A DNA stretch of 44,331 bases from Leptolyngbya cf. ectocarpi LEGE 11479 (GTDB taxonomy: Bacteria; Cyanobacteriota; Cyanobacteriia; Phormidesmidales; Phormidesmidaceae). This document shows positions 9,461 through 18,158 of this stretch, piece after piece (the first letter of the stretch is position 1; each line of letters starts with the position of its first letter). The stretch spans positions 1 through 44,331 of the forward strand of contig NZ_JADEXP010000009.1 in NCBI RefSeq assembly GCF_015207065.1. Direction: 5' to 3'. The position numbers and the translations under genes are program-made. The notes under the pieces are model-generated. The model was not told the origin of the DNA, ran no database searches, and was given only the letters and a program-made list of their open reading frames with translations.

Positions 9461-9916
9461 TTAATCAGCCAGACCAAATTCTTGCAAAGCAGGCACAAAA
9501 TTTCGGTTCTCATGACTGGGCCGACTCAGCTTGATTAGCGCAAATCGTTGAGCCGGAGTCAGCCCTTGCCAAGCATCGGTTGAAATTTCCACCCGATGGG
9601 CAGTGGCCTGGTGTTTGACCGATGCGGGCACGGCAGTTTCCAACCAGGCCGGATGGTCCGGCACATCAATCTCTTTGGCTGGCTGGCCGGTGTAGTGAGT
9701 GACCAACCCTTGTAAATACTGCTGGTAGGCAGCAATGGCATCTCGATGCTCACAGGGCATCGTCACCAGCGTCTGCCGCTCAGGGTGACTAAACCGATGC
9801 CAGTGGGTGAGCTTGAGCTTTACACCACAGGTATCCAACTTCATCCTCACCACCATTGGAATACAGCGCAGCGACTCAATAAACTCCTGCTCAAACTGAA
9901 AACCTCCTGATTCCAT
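9461..9916 (-). CDS. narM: Nitrate reductase-associated protein NarM
   Basis: NarM is needed for a functional cyanobacterial nitrate reductase (NarB), probably for maturation or activity. The 151-residue sequence shows the family signature FQFEQEF then ESLRCIPMVVRMKLDTCGVKLKL, followed by a conserved C-terminal half with RFALIKLSRP. The chosen ATG at 9916 has GAGG 5 bases upstream; a TTG 15 bases earlier is weaker. Neither narB nor nitrate-transport genes are in the window, so this copy is unlinked from them here. No perfect NtcA site (GTA-N8-TAC) is visible in the 338 bases upstream. Confidence 0.88.
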   Translation of the reverse strand: MESGGFQFEQEFIESLRCIPMVVRMKLDTCGVKLKLTHWHRFSHPERQTLVTMPCEHRDAIAAYQQYLQGLVTHYTGQPAKEIDVPDHPAWLETAVPASVKHQATAHRVEISTDAWQGLTPAQRFALIKLSRPSHENRNFVPALQEFGLAD

Positions 9917-10254
9917 AAACACCTCATTCAACTGGAGCGGGTCACGGGCTTGCCGAGCGCGGCCAAGCCATTACAGTCAGCATCATCGCTTAAATTAGGA
10001 GGGAACTAGACTACGACCCATCTCGAAACGTTGATTTTTGTAACACATCTACGTCAAACCTAAATCCCCCTAAGCCCCAAGCTTGACTGCTTCAGGAAGT
10101 TGCGCGACACTTATTTGTACAACTAATGTAGGCACTCTCAAACTCAATGCTCTGTATTAATTTTTTATATGGAGTTCTAACTATTGTTTGAGTATTATTT
10201 TGTCTATAAATTTCCGCTCCTAAGTGTGGCGAGTCCCATAAGAGGTGAGTCCTT
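9917..10254. other. Intergenic region between narM and the DUF2997 gene
   Basis: A 338-base divergent spacer that should carry promoters for narM (leftward) and the DUF2997-Ycf35-ferredoxin run (rightward). The right half is A+T-rich, with a possible -10 TATAAA about 50 bases before the DUF2997 start. A near-NtcA motif at 10040-10052 has the wrong spacing (seven bases, not eight). No RNA gene or transposon end was seen. Confidence 0.5.
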
Positions 10255-10467
10255 TTGGAAACACTGGAATTTGTTATCTATCCCGATGGCCGAGTCAAAG
10301 AACTGGTGACAGGTATTGTCGGTCGCTCCTGCTCTGAGGTAACTGCTGCCGTTGAGGCTCAGTTAGGCCAGGTTGTATCGCAGGAAAAGACGTCTGAGTT
10401 TTACGCCCAGGAGAATCAGTTAACGTCCAAACAAACGGACGCCCAGACTAACTACAGCAGCTGGTAG
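10255..10467 (+). CDS. DUF2997 family small protein
   Basis: A 70-residue protein of the DUF2997 family, recognised from the start METLEFVIYPDGRV and the following CSEVTAAVEAQLG block. Function is unknown. The start codon is TTG, supported by GAGGTG about eight bases upstream and by the family N-terminus beginning exactly here; no ATG alternative exists in frame. It is the first gene of a same-strand run with ycf35 (82 bases downstream) and a ferredoxin. Confidence 0.85.
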   Translation: METLEFVIYPDGRVKELVTGIVGRSCSEVTAAVEAQLGQVVSQEKTSEFYAQENQLTSKQTDAQTNYSSW

Positions 10468-10548
10468 GCCGTCGGTTCTGCTACTGCATCGGCCCAATGG
10501 CCACACTGTCAACTTGAATACAACTTCCACACAACATAGGGTTTTAAG

Positions 10549-10944
10549 ATGTCGCATTTTAGCCAGATCAAAACCAAAATTCGTAATTTGCCTGCTCTAG
10601 AGGCTGCCCTGACTGATATTGGCACCGATTGGAAAGCCGGTCCCCAGTCAGTGCGTGGCTATCAGGGCAAGACCGAGACTGCTGAGATCGTTATTGAGCA
10701 AGATAATGGCTACGATCTTGGCTTTAAGCGCAATGCGGACACAGGTGACTATGAGCTAGTCGCCGATATGCAGTATTGGCAGCAGTCCCTGTCTGTAGAT
10801 GGCTTTTTGAATCAGGTGACTCAGCGCTACGCCTATCACACCGTGGTGAGTGAGACCTCACGTCAGGGCTTTCAGGTAGCTGAGCAGAAAAACGCTGCGG
10901 ATGGTTCCATTCGCCTGGTTTTACAGCGCTGGTCACAGAACTAG
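10549..10944 (+). CDS. ycf35: Ycf35 (DUF1257) family protein
   Basis: A 131-residue protein of the Ycf35/DUF1257 family, which is found in cyanobacteria and some algal plastid genomes. The conserved N-terminus MSHFSQIKTKI and the block LGFKRNADTGDYELVADM support this. No biochemical function is established to my knowledge. It is soluble, with no signal or membrane segment. Its place between DUF2997 and a ferredoxin gene suggests a shared redox-linked task, but that is inference. Confidence 0.9.
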   Translation: MSHFSQIKTKIRNLPALEAALTDIGTDWKAGPQSVRGYQGKTETAEIVIEQDNGYDLGFKRNADTGDYELVADMQYWQQSLSVDGFLNQVTQRYAYHTVVSETSRQGFQVAEQKNAADGSIRLVLQRWSQN

Positions 10945-11024
10945 CTCGAGCTTAATGCATGCTAGGTTAGGGCGGCTTTGAGGCTTGGGGCTTCAGGTCG
11001 CCCTTGCTGTATGGGAACTTGTCC

Positions 11025-11050
11025 CAATGTGACTGGCCAATGTGACTGGC
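11025..11050 (+). repeat. Two exact tandem copies of a 13-bp unit in the ferredoxin leader
   Basis: The unit CAATGTGACTGGC occurs at 11025-11037 and again at 11038-11050, 34 bases before the ferredoxin start codon. Since 13 is not a multiple of three and the copies lie between genes, they are a non-coding duplication, either a recent slippage product or a paired protein-binding site. Confidence 0.75.
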
Positions 11051-11084
11051 CGCTGCGATTGCCCATGTAATTGGAAGACTATCA

Positions 11085-11522
11085 ATGACTTTGCAATCCG
11101 ATTCTCCCAATAGCGGACGCTCAGGGTTAGAGCCCGAACTCGGTGGTCTCCTGAGAGATATCGACAATCGTACGGGGCTAGAGCCTGAGTTGGGTGGAAC
11201 ATTTCGCCAGAAAGGCGTGTATGTTGATGAGACCACCTGCATCGGCTGTACGCACTGTGCCCATGTGGCTCGCAATACGTTTTATCTAGAGCCGCACTAC
11301 GGTAGGGCTCGGGCGATACGCCAGGATGGGGATTCTGAAGAATTAATTCAAGAAGCCATTGATACCTGTCCCGTGGACTGTATTCACTGGGTTGACTATA
11401 CAAAGCTCAAAAAACTAGAAGAGGAGCGTCGCCATCAGGTGATTCCGGTGGTTGGGTTTCCAGTCAATCAAGGTTTGGTGCGTCGTAAGAATCGTACGGC
11501 TCAGAAAAAATCATCCCAGTAG
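11085..11522 (+). CDS. Single-cluster 4Fe-4S ferredoxin of the Ycf35 locus
   Basis: A 145-residue soluble electron carrier. The iron-sulphur motif CIGCTHCAHVA plus a downstream CPVDC supplies the cysteines for one [4Fe-4S] cluster; the second cluster motif of 2[4Fe-4S] ferredoxins is missing. The N-terminal 40 residues contain GLEPELGG twice, a feature I associate with this ferredoxin family. The C-terminus is basic (KKLEEERR, RRKNRTAQKKS). GGAAG lies seven bases before the ATG. It is the third gene of the DUF2997-Ycf35 run, 140 bases after ycf35. Its redox partner is unknown. Confidence 0.88.
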   Translation: MTLQSDSPNSGRSGLEPELGGLLRDIDNRTGLEPELGGTFRQKGVYVDETTCIGCTHCAHVARNTFYLEPHYGRARAIRQDGDSEELIQEAIDTCPVDCIHWVDYTKLKKLEEERRHQVIPVVGFPVNQGLVRRKNRTAQKKSSQ

Positions 11523-11573
11523 TCTCAGTACACGACACACCAACAGCACAGGGCAACGGCACAATAAAATTGC

Positions 11574-12821
11574 CTACTCGATTTCTCTGACGGTGAGGCT
11601 ACCCGTTCCTGTATAAACCACTTCTATGGTTAGCACGCGTCCGGGAGATGGCTCAATCATGACGTCAGAGAGGTCTAAAGCAGGGGCATTTGCACTGACA
11701 GGTACTTGAGTCAAGATTCTACCGCCGGGTGAAATTTCTAGCTGGTATACCAGCGGATAGGAAGCGTCTTTGGGTTGGTAGGGGGTTAGCTGGGTTGCGA
11801 TCGCATCCAGTATTTCACTATCACTCGCTTCACGCTCAGGCTGTCTAATGCGGGCTGCAGCCTCAGGTCTCTCGTTAGCGATAGCGCCAGCGCTACTCCT
11901 ATCGCTTTCTGCTGACTCTTCAACAGCTTCAGGCGCAGGCGCTGCTGGTGCAGCCTCAGGCAAAACGTTGGTCTCTGCTGGTGCCGTGTCTTGTTCAAGC
12001 TGCTCTTGAGCCGTTGCAAACTTATCAGCAGAAGGTTCTGTAAAATCGGCGGCGGGGTCTGGTGCAGAAGGTTCTGTAAAATCGGCGGCGGGGTCTGGTG
12101 AAGTAGCAGGTGCAACCGGCGCATCGCCAGTGGTCTCTGAGGTTGGGCTAGAAAGGCGTTGATTTTCTGGCCGGTTTTCCGTAGCGCTGCTATCGCTAGC
12201 AATCTCGGGAGTCGGTCTAGCGGCTGGCGGAGCAACAGAATCTGCCGGTGGTGCAGACTCTTCTTCAGATAAGATCTCCGGTGCCGCGTCAGGAGCGACG
12301 GACGAACCCGCTTTGTTCTCGAAAACGGCTTCGGGAGCCTGAGTTGTTTCCATCTGATCAAACGCGGCTGGTCGGTACTGGAGATAGACTGCTGTTACTC
12401 CCACAGCCACCAAAAGTGATGCCACCGCCGAACCTGTCCACCACTGACGACGGCGCTTAGCAGGTGCTTTCGGTAGCGTGATATGGCATTGACCATAGCT
12501 ATTCAGCACCTCTGCGAGATCAAACAGCTGCAAATGACTCAGTTCCACATCGTGATCTAAGAGCGTTAACCGATGACTCTGAGGCCATGCCTGCTGGCTA
12601 AGATGCCGCTGTACATAAGACTCGATGGTATCGCTCAGGGTGACTAGCTGTAGCTGATCGCCCGTCACCAGACGCTGTTGTTCTGACCACAGGCTAAAGC
12701 GGAGCTGACGCACCACGGGTCGGTCGCTCCACTGGGACAGCGGCGACTGGTGCGCTGTTACCTCCAGGGTATAGCTACCAGACTGATAACGCTGGGTATC
12801 GATGGATAAAACCGAAGACAT
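11574..12821 (-). CDS. DUF4335-type protein with membrane anchor and Pro/Ala/Glu-rich linker
   Basis: A 415-residue protein. The N-terminal ~115 residues (SIDTQRYQSGSYTLEVTA, then WSDRPVVRQLRFSLW) match the cyanobacterial DUF4335 family. A transmembrane helix follows the basic stretch KRRRQWW at about residues 125-147. The next ~190 residues are a low-complexity Pro/Ala/Glu/Ser linker, and the last ~75 residues form a folded, beta-rich domain ending SLTVREIE. Function is unknown. The linker includes two identical 12-residue units encoded by a 36-bp tandem repeat. It converges on the ferredoxin gene. Confidence 0.8.
   Translation of the reverse strand: MSSVLSIDTQRYQSGSYTLEVTAHQSPLSQWSDRPVVRQLRFSLWSEQQRLVTGDQLQLVTLSDTIESYVQRHLSQQAWPQSHRLTLLDHDVELSHLQLFDLAEVLNSYGQCHITLPKAPAKRRRQWWTGSAVASLLVAVGVTAVYLQYRPAAFDQMETTQAPEAVFENKAGSSVAPDAAPEILSEEESAPPADSVAPPAARPTPEIASDSSATENRPENQRLSSPTSETTGDAPVAPATSPDPAADFTEPSAPDPAADFTEPSADKFATAQEQLEQDTAPAETNVLPEAAPAAPAPEAVEESAESDRSSAGAIANERPEAAARIRQPEREASDSEILDAIATQLTPYQPKDASYPLVYQLEISPGGRILTQVPVSANAPALDLSDVMIEPSPGRVLTIEVVYTGTGSLTVREIE
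12028..12099. repeat. 36-bp perfect tandem duplication within the DUF4335 gene
   Basis: Two identical 36-bp units (12028-12063 and 12064-12099) encode PDPAADFTEPSA twice in the disordered linker. The units are identical at the DNA level, including synonymous positions, so the duplication is recent or is kept uniform by slippage. Confidence 0.85.
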
Positions 12822-12957
12822 GGACGAGCTAGTCGTTACGGTTACAGCTTACTAGCACAGTCCCATTGCGACTAGGGTGGTTACCGTTAAGGCAACGCTT
12901 TTGATTGCTCGGCAGACCTGAGCTAGCATCTGTCTCACCCAATCCGTTTCAAGGATA

Positions 12958-14670
12958 TTATTCAGAACCTGAGCGTTCCAGAAAGAACAAAGAGCGGCCT
13001 GCAAAAATTGCAGCTAATACAGCCAAAAATAAGAGGCTTCCACCTAACCATGGCCAACCTGCAATCAAAAACTGCGTTGAAGATAATAGGAGTGCGCTGA
13101 ACACAATGGCGTAAGTAGCACCGATTAATATCGTATTGAGCTTTCGTAATTCACGATTAGCCTCGACCGAGTTGGTGCGAAGTCGGATATCTCCTTGTTC
13201 TAACTGATTTAGGGTTTTCTCAACACGCCTAGGTAAATTTAAGCTGGTATTTGTAAATTCAGCCGCCTGATTACCCAATTTATCAATTAGGTAATTTGGG
13301 TTGTTATACGGATCGTTTGCCATCAGTTCTTCTGCAAAGGGTTGTGCAACATCTAAAAAGTTAAAGTCTGGGTCGAGCGCTGTTCCCCACGCTTCTAGTG
13401 TGGAGAGTGCTCGTAGCACGAATGTAAACGTCGCTGGAAACCGAAAGGGCTGATTGTAGCTAAGTTCGTAAAGGTCTTCGCTAATGTCAGCCATAGAGAT
13501 GTCGTCATGACTCCCTAATGCTTGATTCAGATATGTTTCAAGCATATACTGAACCGAGCGCCTGACAGGATCGAGAACTGCGCCAGGTGCTAAAGCTCCC
13601 AGCTTCACCATCGATTGCACAACTAAGTTAGCATCCTGATGGATAATGCCTGAAAAGGTGAGCATGAGGCTCTCTTTGGTTTCAGGGTGAATCTCGCCCA
13701 TCATGCCAAAGTCGTAGAAGATGAGAGAACCGCTCAGGGATACTGCAATATTACCGGGATGAGGATCGGCATGGAAAAAACCATGGTGCAAGACCTGACG
13801 TAAATAGGCAGTTGCCCCTAATCGAGCAATCCGTGGCCGATCTAATCCAGCGACATCTAACCCTTCAAAGCTACTGACTTTAATCCCAGAGACGTACTCC
13901 ATCGTTAGCAGTTTTGCTGTGGTGTAACGCCAGTAAACACGAGGGACAATGACGTCTGTAACCTCACTAAAATTACGACGGAAGGTGGCTGCATTACGTC
14001 CTTCATTGAGATAATCAACTTCTTGCCAGAGCGTGCGTCGACATTCTTCGTAGATACCAACCCAATCGCGTCCATCTTCTCCCCAATGGGTGCGATGTTG
14101 AACATACTCGACAATCCGCCTGAGAATATTCAGATCGATCTCAAATAATCGCTGTAATCCCGGACGCTGAACTTTTACAGCGACCTCTTCTCCAGATTTC
14201 AGTCGAGCCTGGTGGACTTGCCCCAGACTTGCAGAGGCAATCGGAACCAGTGTGAAGTCAACATAGACCTCATCAATGGCTTTACCCAGTTCACGTTGGA
14301 CAATGGCTTCTACTTGCTCATACTCAAAAGCAGGCACCTGGTCCTGCAGCTTTGAGAGTTCTTCAACGTATTCAGAGGGCAATAAATCAGCCCTAGTGGA
14401 AAAGAATTGCCCAATTTTGATAAAGGTGGGTCCCAAATCAAGTAGCGCTTCTCGTAACCAAATGGCACGTTGCTTGTGCTTCTGAGCTTTCTGCTCTGAG
14501 GTGCTCTCTGAAGTAGACCTGAACGGCCGCCTGTCTAGCCATAAATACAACAGAAACTGCAGTACAACCCATCCAATATCAGATAGACGCCCTAGCTGGG
14601 TGTAGTTGTCGCGAGCCCAGCGATACGAGCGCTGAGAATGGACTGGTGTTAGCACAGATGCATCAGTCAC
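12958..14670 (-). CDS. AarF/UbiB (ABC1) family kinase-like protein
   Basis: A 570-residue member of the UbiB/ADCK atypical kinase family, linked to quinone and lipid homeostasis in bacteria, mitochondria and plastids. Visible family motifs are KIGQFFSTRADLLP (KxGQ), the Ala-rich nucleotide loop PIASASLGQVHQA, VAVKVQRPG (ATP-site Lys), GFFHADPHPGN (catalytic loop) and DFGMMGE. Two hydrophobic helices lie at the C-terminus (about 520-565), as is usual for membrane-bound members. Length and motifs are normal. Cyanobacteria carry several paralogues, so no specific symbol is given. It is followed by DUF4335 on the same strand, 136 bases away. Confidence 0.93.
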   Translation of the reverse strand: MTDASVLTPVHSQRSYRWARDNYTQLGRLSDIGWVVLQFLLYLWLDRRPFRSTSESTSEQKAQKHKQRAIWLREALLDLGPTFIKIGQFFSTRADLLPSEYVEELSKLQDQVPAFEYEQVEAIVQRELGKAIDEVYVDFTLVPIASASLGQVHQARLKSGEEVAVKVQRPGLQRLFEIDLNILRRIVEYVQHRTHWGEDGRDWVGIYEECRRTLWQEVDYLNEGRNAATFRRNFSEVTDVIVPRVYWRYTTAKLLTMEYVSGIKVSSFEGLDVAGLDRPRIARLGATAYLRQVLHHGFFHADPHPGNIAVSLSGSLIFYDFGMMGEIHPETKESLMLTFSGIIHQDANLVVQSMVKLGALAPGAVLDPVRRSVQYMLETYLNQALGSHDDISMADISEDLYELSYNQPFRFPATFTFVLRALSTLEAWGTALDPDFNFLDVAQPFAEELMANDPYNNPNYLIDKLGNQAAEFTNTSLNLPRRVEKTLNQLEQGDIRLRTNSVEANRELRKLNTILIGATYAIVFSALLLSSTQFLIAGWPWLGGSLLFLAVLAAIFAGRSLFFLERSGSE

Positions 14671-15002
14671 AGTAGTTAGCGTAATTATGCGATTATTAGA
14701 GAATTTAACTTAAGTTTACATTATAATGTTGCAAAAATTAATATGTAACGGCGGCATCAATATTGATTCCTTTCCGTTCTATCCTTCAGCTTATCCATTA
14801 AATGACGTCTTAATTGACCACTCCATAGAGGATATGGAGACTGAAGCCAGATAGAACTGGTTACATTCGGCCTGCCCACTTACTCTGGGATAGCTTTCCG
14901 CAGCAATTAAGGCATATTTGTCAAAATATTTACAATTCGATACAAAATTGCGTTACATTAGTTAACATAATAAACAGTCATAAATACGATAAGGGCTTAC
15001 TA
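14671..15002. other. A+T-rich divergent intergenic region
   Basis: A 332-base spacer between the UbiB-family gene (leftward) and the small ORF at 15003. The last 70 bases are very A+T-rich and include GTTAACAT, a motif also present just before psaM. Promoters for both directions are expected, but no convincing -35/-10 pair could be chosen. No RNA gene recognised. Confidence 0.4.
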
Positions 15003-15227
15003 ATGGTTTCATTGCTTATCTCAACGTTTGTTGTCGCCTGGGTTGCGATCGCAGCTGTCGCCATCCAGACAGGCTACCTAGATAACGCAGCGCATCATTC
15101 GTCTCACCAACTAGAAAGACTGACTAACCTGCTAATGGGGCATGCATTAAAGGGCGGTGAGCGGGGACTTTCTCCAGTACTGATTCCTGTACGGGGTGTG
15201 CATGCAGAGCAGCACTTCAGACCGTAG
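15003..15227 (+). CDS. Possible small single-helix membrane protein
   Basis: A 74-residue reading frame with a clean N-terminal hydrophobic helix (residues 3-24) and a polar remainder containing LERLTNLLMGHALKGGERG. AAGG lies about eight bases before the ATG, and an A+T-rich promoter-like region precedes it. It contains a HIP1 octamer. I recognise no family, and the C-terminal half looks less protein-like, so it could be a chance frame or a shortened gene. Confidence 0.4.
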   Translation: MVSLLISTFVVAWVAIAAVAIQTGYLDNAAHHSSHQLERLTNLLMGHALKGGERGLSPVLIPVRGVHAEQHFRP

Positions 15228-15360
15228 TTATAGGTATAGCTGCAAGCCAGCTACACAGCCCGTATAGAGGATGAGCTAAATTTTCTTGAATGCGCTCGGT
15301 CTATAGGGTTTGAGGCTAACTCCATTTTCCATGACACACCTGAAATCGTGAGACATTGTG

Positions 15361-15963
15361 ATGAACATTAATGAGTTTTTGGAGCGTTACGCAGCTGGTG
15401 AGCGAGATTTTGCGTGGCTAGATTTACGTGCAGTCAACCTGAGCGAGGTGAATTTAAGCAAGACAACTTTAAAGTATTCCGACTTAGGTAGTACGAACCT
15501 GAGTTTAGCAGCCTTGAGAGAATCCAACTTGAGTCAGAGTAGCTTGTCAATGGCAACCTTGTGGCGAGCTGATCTAATGGATAGCGATCTCTCAGCCAGC
15601 AACTTAAGTGAAGCCAGGCTGATTCGCGCAAACTTGCAACGGGGTAATTTATGTCACGCCCATTTAGATAGGGCCGATTTGAGATTAGCTAATTTACAGG
15701 ATGCCACATTGAGAGGTGCTAGTTTGGTCGGCGCTGATCTCCGTTATGCAGACCTGACTGGAGCCGATCTCACCCAAGCAAACTTAAGTCGCGTTGATTT
15801 TACCGGAGCGACGTTGGTGAATGCGCACTTGGATGCGTCTAGCTTAACAGGAGCCATCTTTAATCGCGTCGATCTCAGTCAGTTACGTCTCTCTAATGCA
15901 AAAGGACAGCATCAAGCTGTTGAATCAGCTCCAATTCCCGCACTAGACGTAAGCATCAGTTAA
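15361..15963 (+). CDS. Pentapeptide-repeat protein
   Basis: A 200-residue protein. After a short N-terminal helix (MNINEFLERYAAGERDFAWL, a start common in cyanobacterial pentapeptide proteins), about 27 tandem A(D/N)LXX repeats run from residue 20 to 180, which would fold as a right-handed quadrilateral beta-helix. Function is unknown; some family members bind DNA gyrase, but most cyanobacterial ones have no assigned role. The frame opens with GTG at 15358 directly before the ATG used here. It is followed after 158 bases by a histidine kinase on the same strand. Confidence 0.88.
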   Translation: MNINEFLERYAAGERDFAWLDLRAVNLSEVNLSKTTLKYSDLGSTNLSLAALRESNLSQSSLSMATLWRADLMDSDLSASNLSEARLIRANLQRGNLCHAHLDRADLRLANLQDATLRGASLVGADLRYADLTGADLTQANLSRVDFTGATLVNAHLDASSLTGAIFNRVDLSQLRLSNAKGQHQAVESAPIPALDVSIS

Positions 15964-16121
15964 ATGGGTATGGGACTCATTAATAGATGCAGCTTAGTAA
16001 GCGTTTCCATGCTGTTGTATGCCTGAATTTAGGATTGAGCAGAGCACTAATTCATTTTTTTGACAGATACTTTCTGTTTCTCCCACCTTTGATTAGCCAT
16101 AGTTAAAGAGGTTAAAGCCCG

Positions 16122-18125
16122 ATGTCAGACTCTTTACTAAAGAATTTATTAAAAGACCTGCCAAATTTACGCTCTCAAACCTACTTTAAGTCTTCTTTAA
16201 TAGCATTGTCCCATGCCATGGAAGATCTAATACTGGTGGGAGATGAAGCACCACTAGTGATCGCAAATTTTCAGCGCGAGCGATTTTATCGTCAGGAAAT
16301 TCGTCGGTACCAGCAGATTGCCCAACGCACCGAGCAAGTATATGTTTTAGCCGCGCCGGAACCAGAGTCAGGGTTTGCCATCGATACAGCCGCCTATGAT
16401 GTGATTCCATTACATCCTGATGATGCCCTCACCCAAGAATGGCATTTAGTCATTATCGGGAAGCACCATTCCGCCTGTCTGATTTGTCGTGAGCAGATTG
16501 AAACAGACGCGTCTGTTGACCAAATGCGCACATTTGAGGGAGTTTGGACATTTGATCCATCTGTTAGCAGTCATGCAGCACGCTGGCTACTAGGACGAAT
16601 TGCCACCTATCGCCCAGAGCTAACCGATAAAATAGAGCGTGCTCAGCAACAATACAGTCTGACAAGCACGGCCTCCAACCAGGCATTACTACGCTCTAAG
16701 GAGTACGAGACTGATACTGACATATTTGGGCAACGTCTCGTCACCTATCTCCAAGCTGGACAGTATAAGCTGTTAAAAACGTATCAAAAGGTAACCGTTC
16801 AAGAACAGCGAGAGCGTCTCATCAATACGCTTGCAGTGACTATTCGCAATTCTCTTGATCCGCATGCGGTATTGCTGACAACTGTTCAGGCACTAGGGCA
16901 GACATTTTCCCACTGTCGCTGTCTTCTATATCGTTGTCATTCGACTGATTCACAGATCACTATTGACTATGAATTTGCAGGCTCAGATGTCTCTTCCCTA
17001 TCCGGTGAACGCTGGTCCCTGGCAGATAATCCCCTGATTCAAGTGGCAATGGCCCAGGATCGGGCTATTGTCATTAATGACACAGCAAAAGCATCCAACT
17101 TCCAGAAAAATCATACACTTCAATCAACCATTCAGTGCTGGCAGATTCGGTCCTGGTTATTAGTTCCCATCCGGTATCAAGGAACGCTAGTGGGCATGAT
17201 TGAACTGCATGCCAGCGAAACAGATCCGTCTGGATGGCAGGAGCATGACATCCTATTTATTGAAGCCATTGCCACCCAAGCTGGATTCGCCTTAACTCAA
17301 GCTCAAGCCTATGCCGATTTAGAAACGCTCAATCGGCAACTTGCAATGGTAGAACAGACACAACGGAATTTAATTGCCATCGTCGGGCATGAATTACGCA
17401 CGCCGCTCTCCACAATTCAAGTTTGTTTGGAGAGTATTGCGACTGAACCAGATATGCCCGCTGAGTTTCTCCAGACAATGTTGGATACAGCCTTAACAGA
17501 TGCCGATCGGATGCGAAAGCTGATTCAAAATTTTCTGACCCTATCCCGTCTAGAGACTGGAAAGTCTATTCTATGTTTAGAATCAATTCAGATTCAAGAA
17601 ACAATTCATATGGCGCTAAATAGTGTCAAGACTAGCTCAGGACAATTATCGTTGCCCAGCATAAATGTAGAGTTACCGACTGAATTACCCTCTGTCAAAG
17701 CAGATGGTGAGAGCTTAGTCAAAGTAGTGACAGAACTGCTAGAGAATGCCTGCAAATTCACAGAACCCGATGGTGAAATTACGATTCATGCTGGCCTAAG
17801 GCGAGGTGAAACAACTATGGGGGCAACAATACAAGACCCTAATGATAGTCATACTCCCGTGGTTGAAGTGACCGTTGCTGACACAGGACGAGGAATTGAA
17901 CCGAGTCAGCTAGAAACTGTTTTTGATTGGTTTTCCCAGGAAGAAGATTTTCTGCGACGCACGGTAGGCGGTGCTGGATTAGGGTTAGCCATTTGTCGGC
18001 AACTAGTTCAACGCATGGGAGGGCTGGTCTGGGCTGAATCTACTGGCAAAGATCAGGGGAGTAAATTTCATTTTACAGTGCCCATTGAAGTTCCAGTCCA
18101 ATATCAAAATAGCGTGTTAGCGTAG
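16122..18125 (+). CDS. DICT-GAF sensor histidine kinase
   Basis: A 667-residue soluble sensor kinase. The N-terminal ~190 residues match the DICT sensory domain (YFKSSLIALSHAMEDLIL), a GAF domain spans about 235-395, and the HisKA domain carries the phospho-acceptor His423 in GHELRTPLSTIQ. The ATPase domain has the N box (ELLENACKF), G1 (VADTGRGIEPSQ) and G2 (GGAGLGLAICRQL). No transmembrane helix is seen, so it should sense an intracellular signal. No response regulator is adjacent, making it an orphan kinase. All catalytic motifs are intact. Confidence 0.92.
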   Translation: MSDSLLKNLLKDLPNLRSQTYFKSSLIALSHAMEDLILVGDEAPLVIANFQRERFYRQEIRRYQQIAQRTEQVYVLAAPEPESGFAIDTAAYDVIPLHPDDALTQEWHLVIIGKHHSACLICREQIETDASVDQMRTFEGVWTFDPSVSSHAARWLLGRIATYRPELTDKIERAQQQYSLTSTASNQALLRSKEYETDTDIFGQRLVTYLQAGQYKLLKTYQKVTVQEQRERLINTLAVTIRNSLDPHAVLLTTVQALGQTFSHCRCLLYRCHSTDSQITIDYEFAGSDVSSLSGERWSLADNPLIQVAMAQDRAIVINDTAKASNFQKNHTLQSTIQCWQIRSWLLVPIRYQGTLVGMIELHASETDPSGWQEHDILFIEAIATQAGFALTQAQAYADLETLNRQLAMVEQTQRNLIAIVGHELRTPLSTIQVCLESIATEPDMPAEFLQTMLDTALTDADRMRKLIQNFLTLSRLETGKSILCLESIQIQETIHMALNSVKTSSGQLSLPSINVELPTELPSVKADGESLVKVVTELLENACKFTEPDGEITIHAGLRRGETTMGATIQDPNDSHTPVVEVTVADTGRGIEPSQLETVFDWFSQEEDFLRRTVGGAGLGLAICRQLVQRMGGLVWAESTGKDQGSKFHFTVPIEVPVQYQNSVLA

Positions 18126-18158
18126 GTCATACGACAGTTAGAGTATCTTACAAAGAGC

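Noticed and set aside
10040-10052. NtcA-like GTA...TAC site upstream of narM
   Set aside because: The half-sites are seven bases apart, not the required eight, and no suitably placed -10 element was found.
10967-11403. Minus-strand frames covering the ferredoxin gene
   Set aside because: They lie opposite a gene with a clear iron-sulphur motif and show arginine/serine-rich, unlikely sequences.
11786-12361. 191-residue frame antisense-frame to the DUF4335 gene
   Set aside because: It overlaps the DUF4335 gene in another frame on the same strand, and its Leu/Arg/Gln-rich composition comes from the low-complexity linker.
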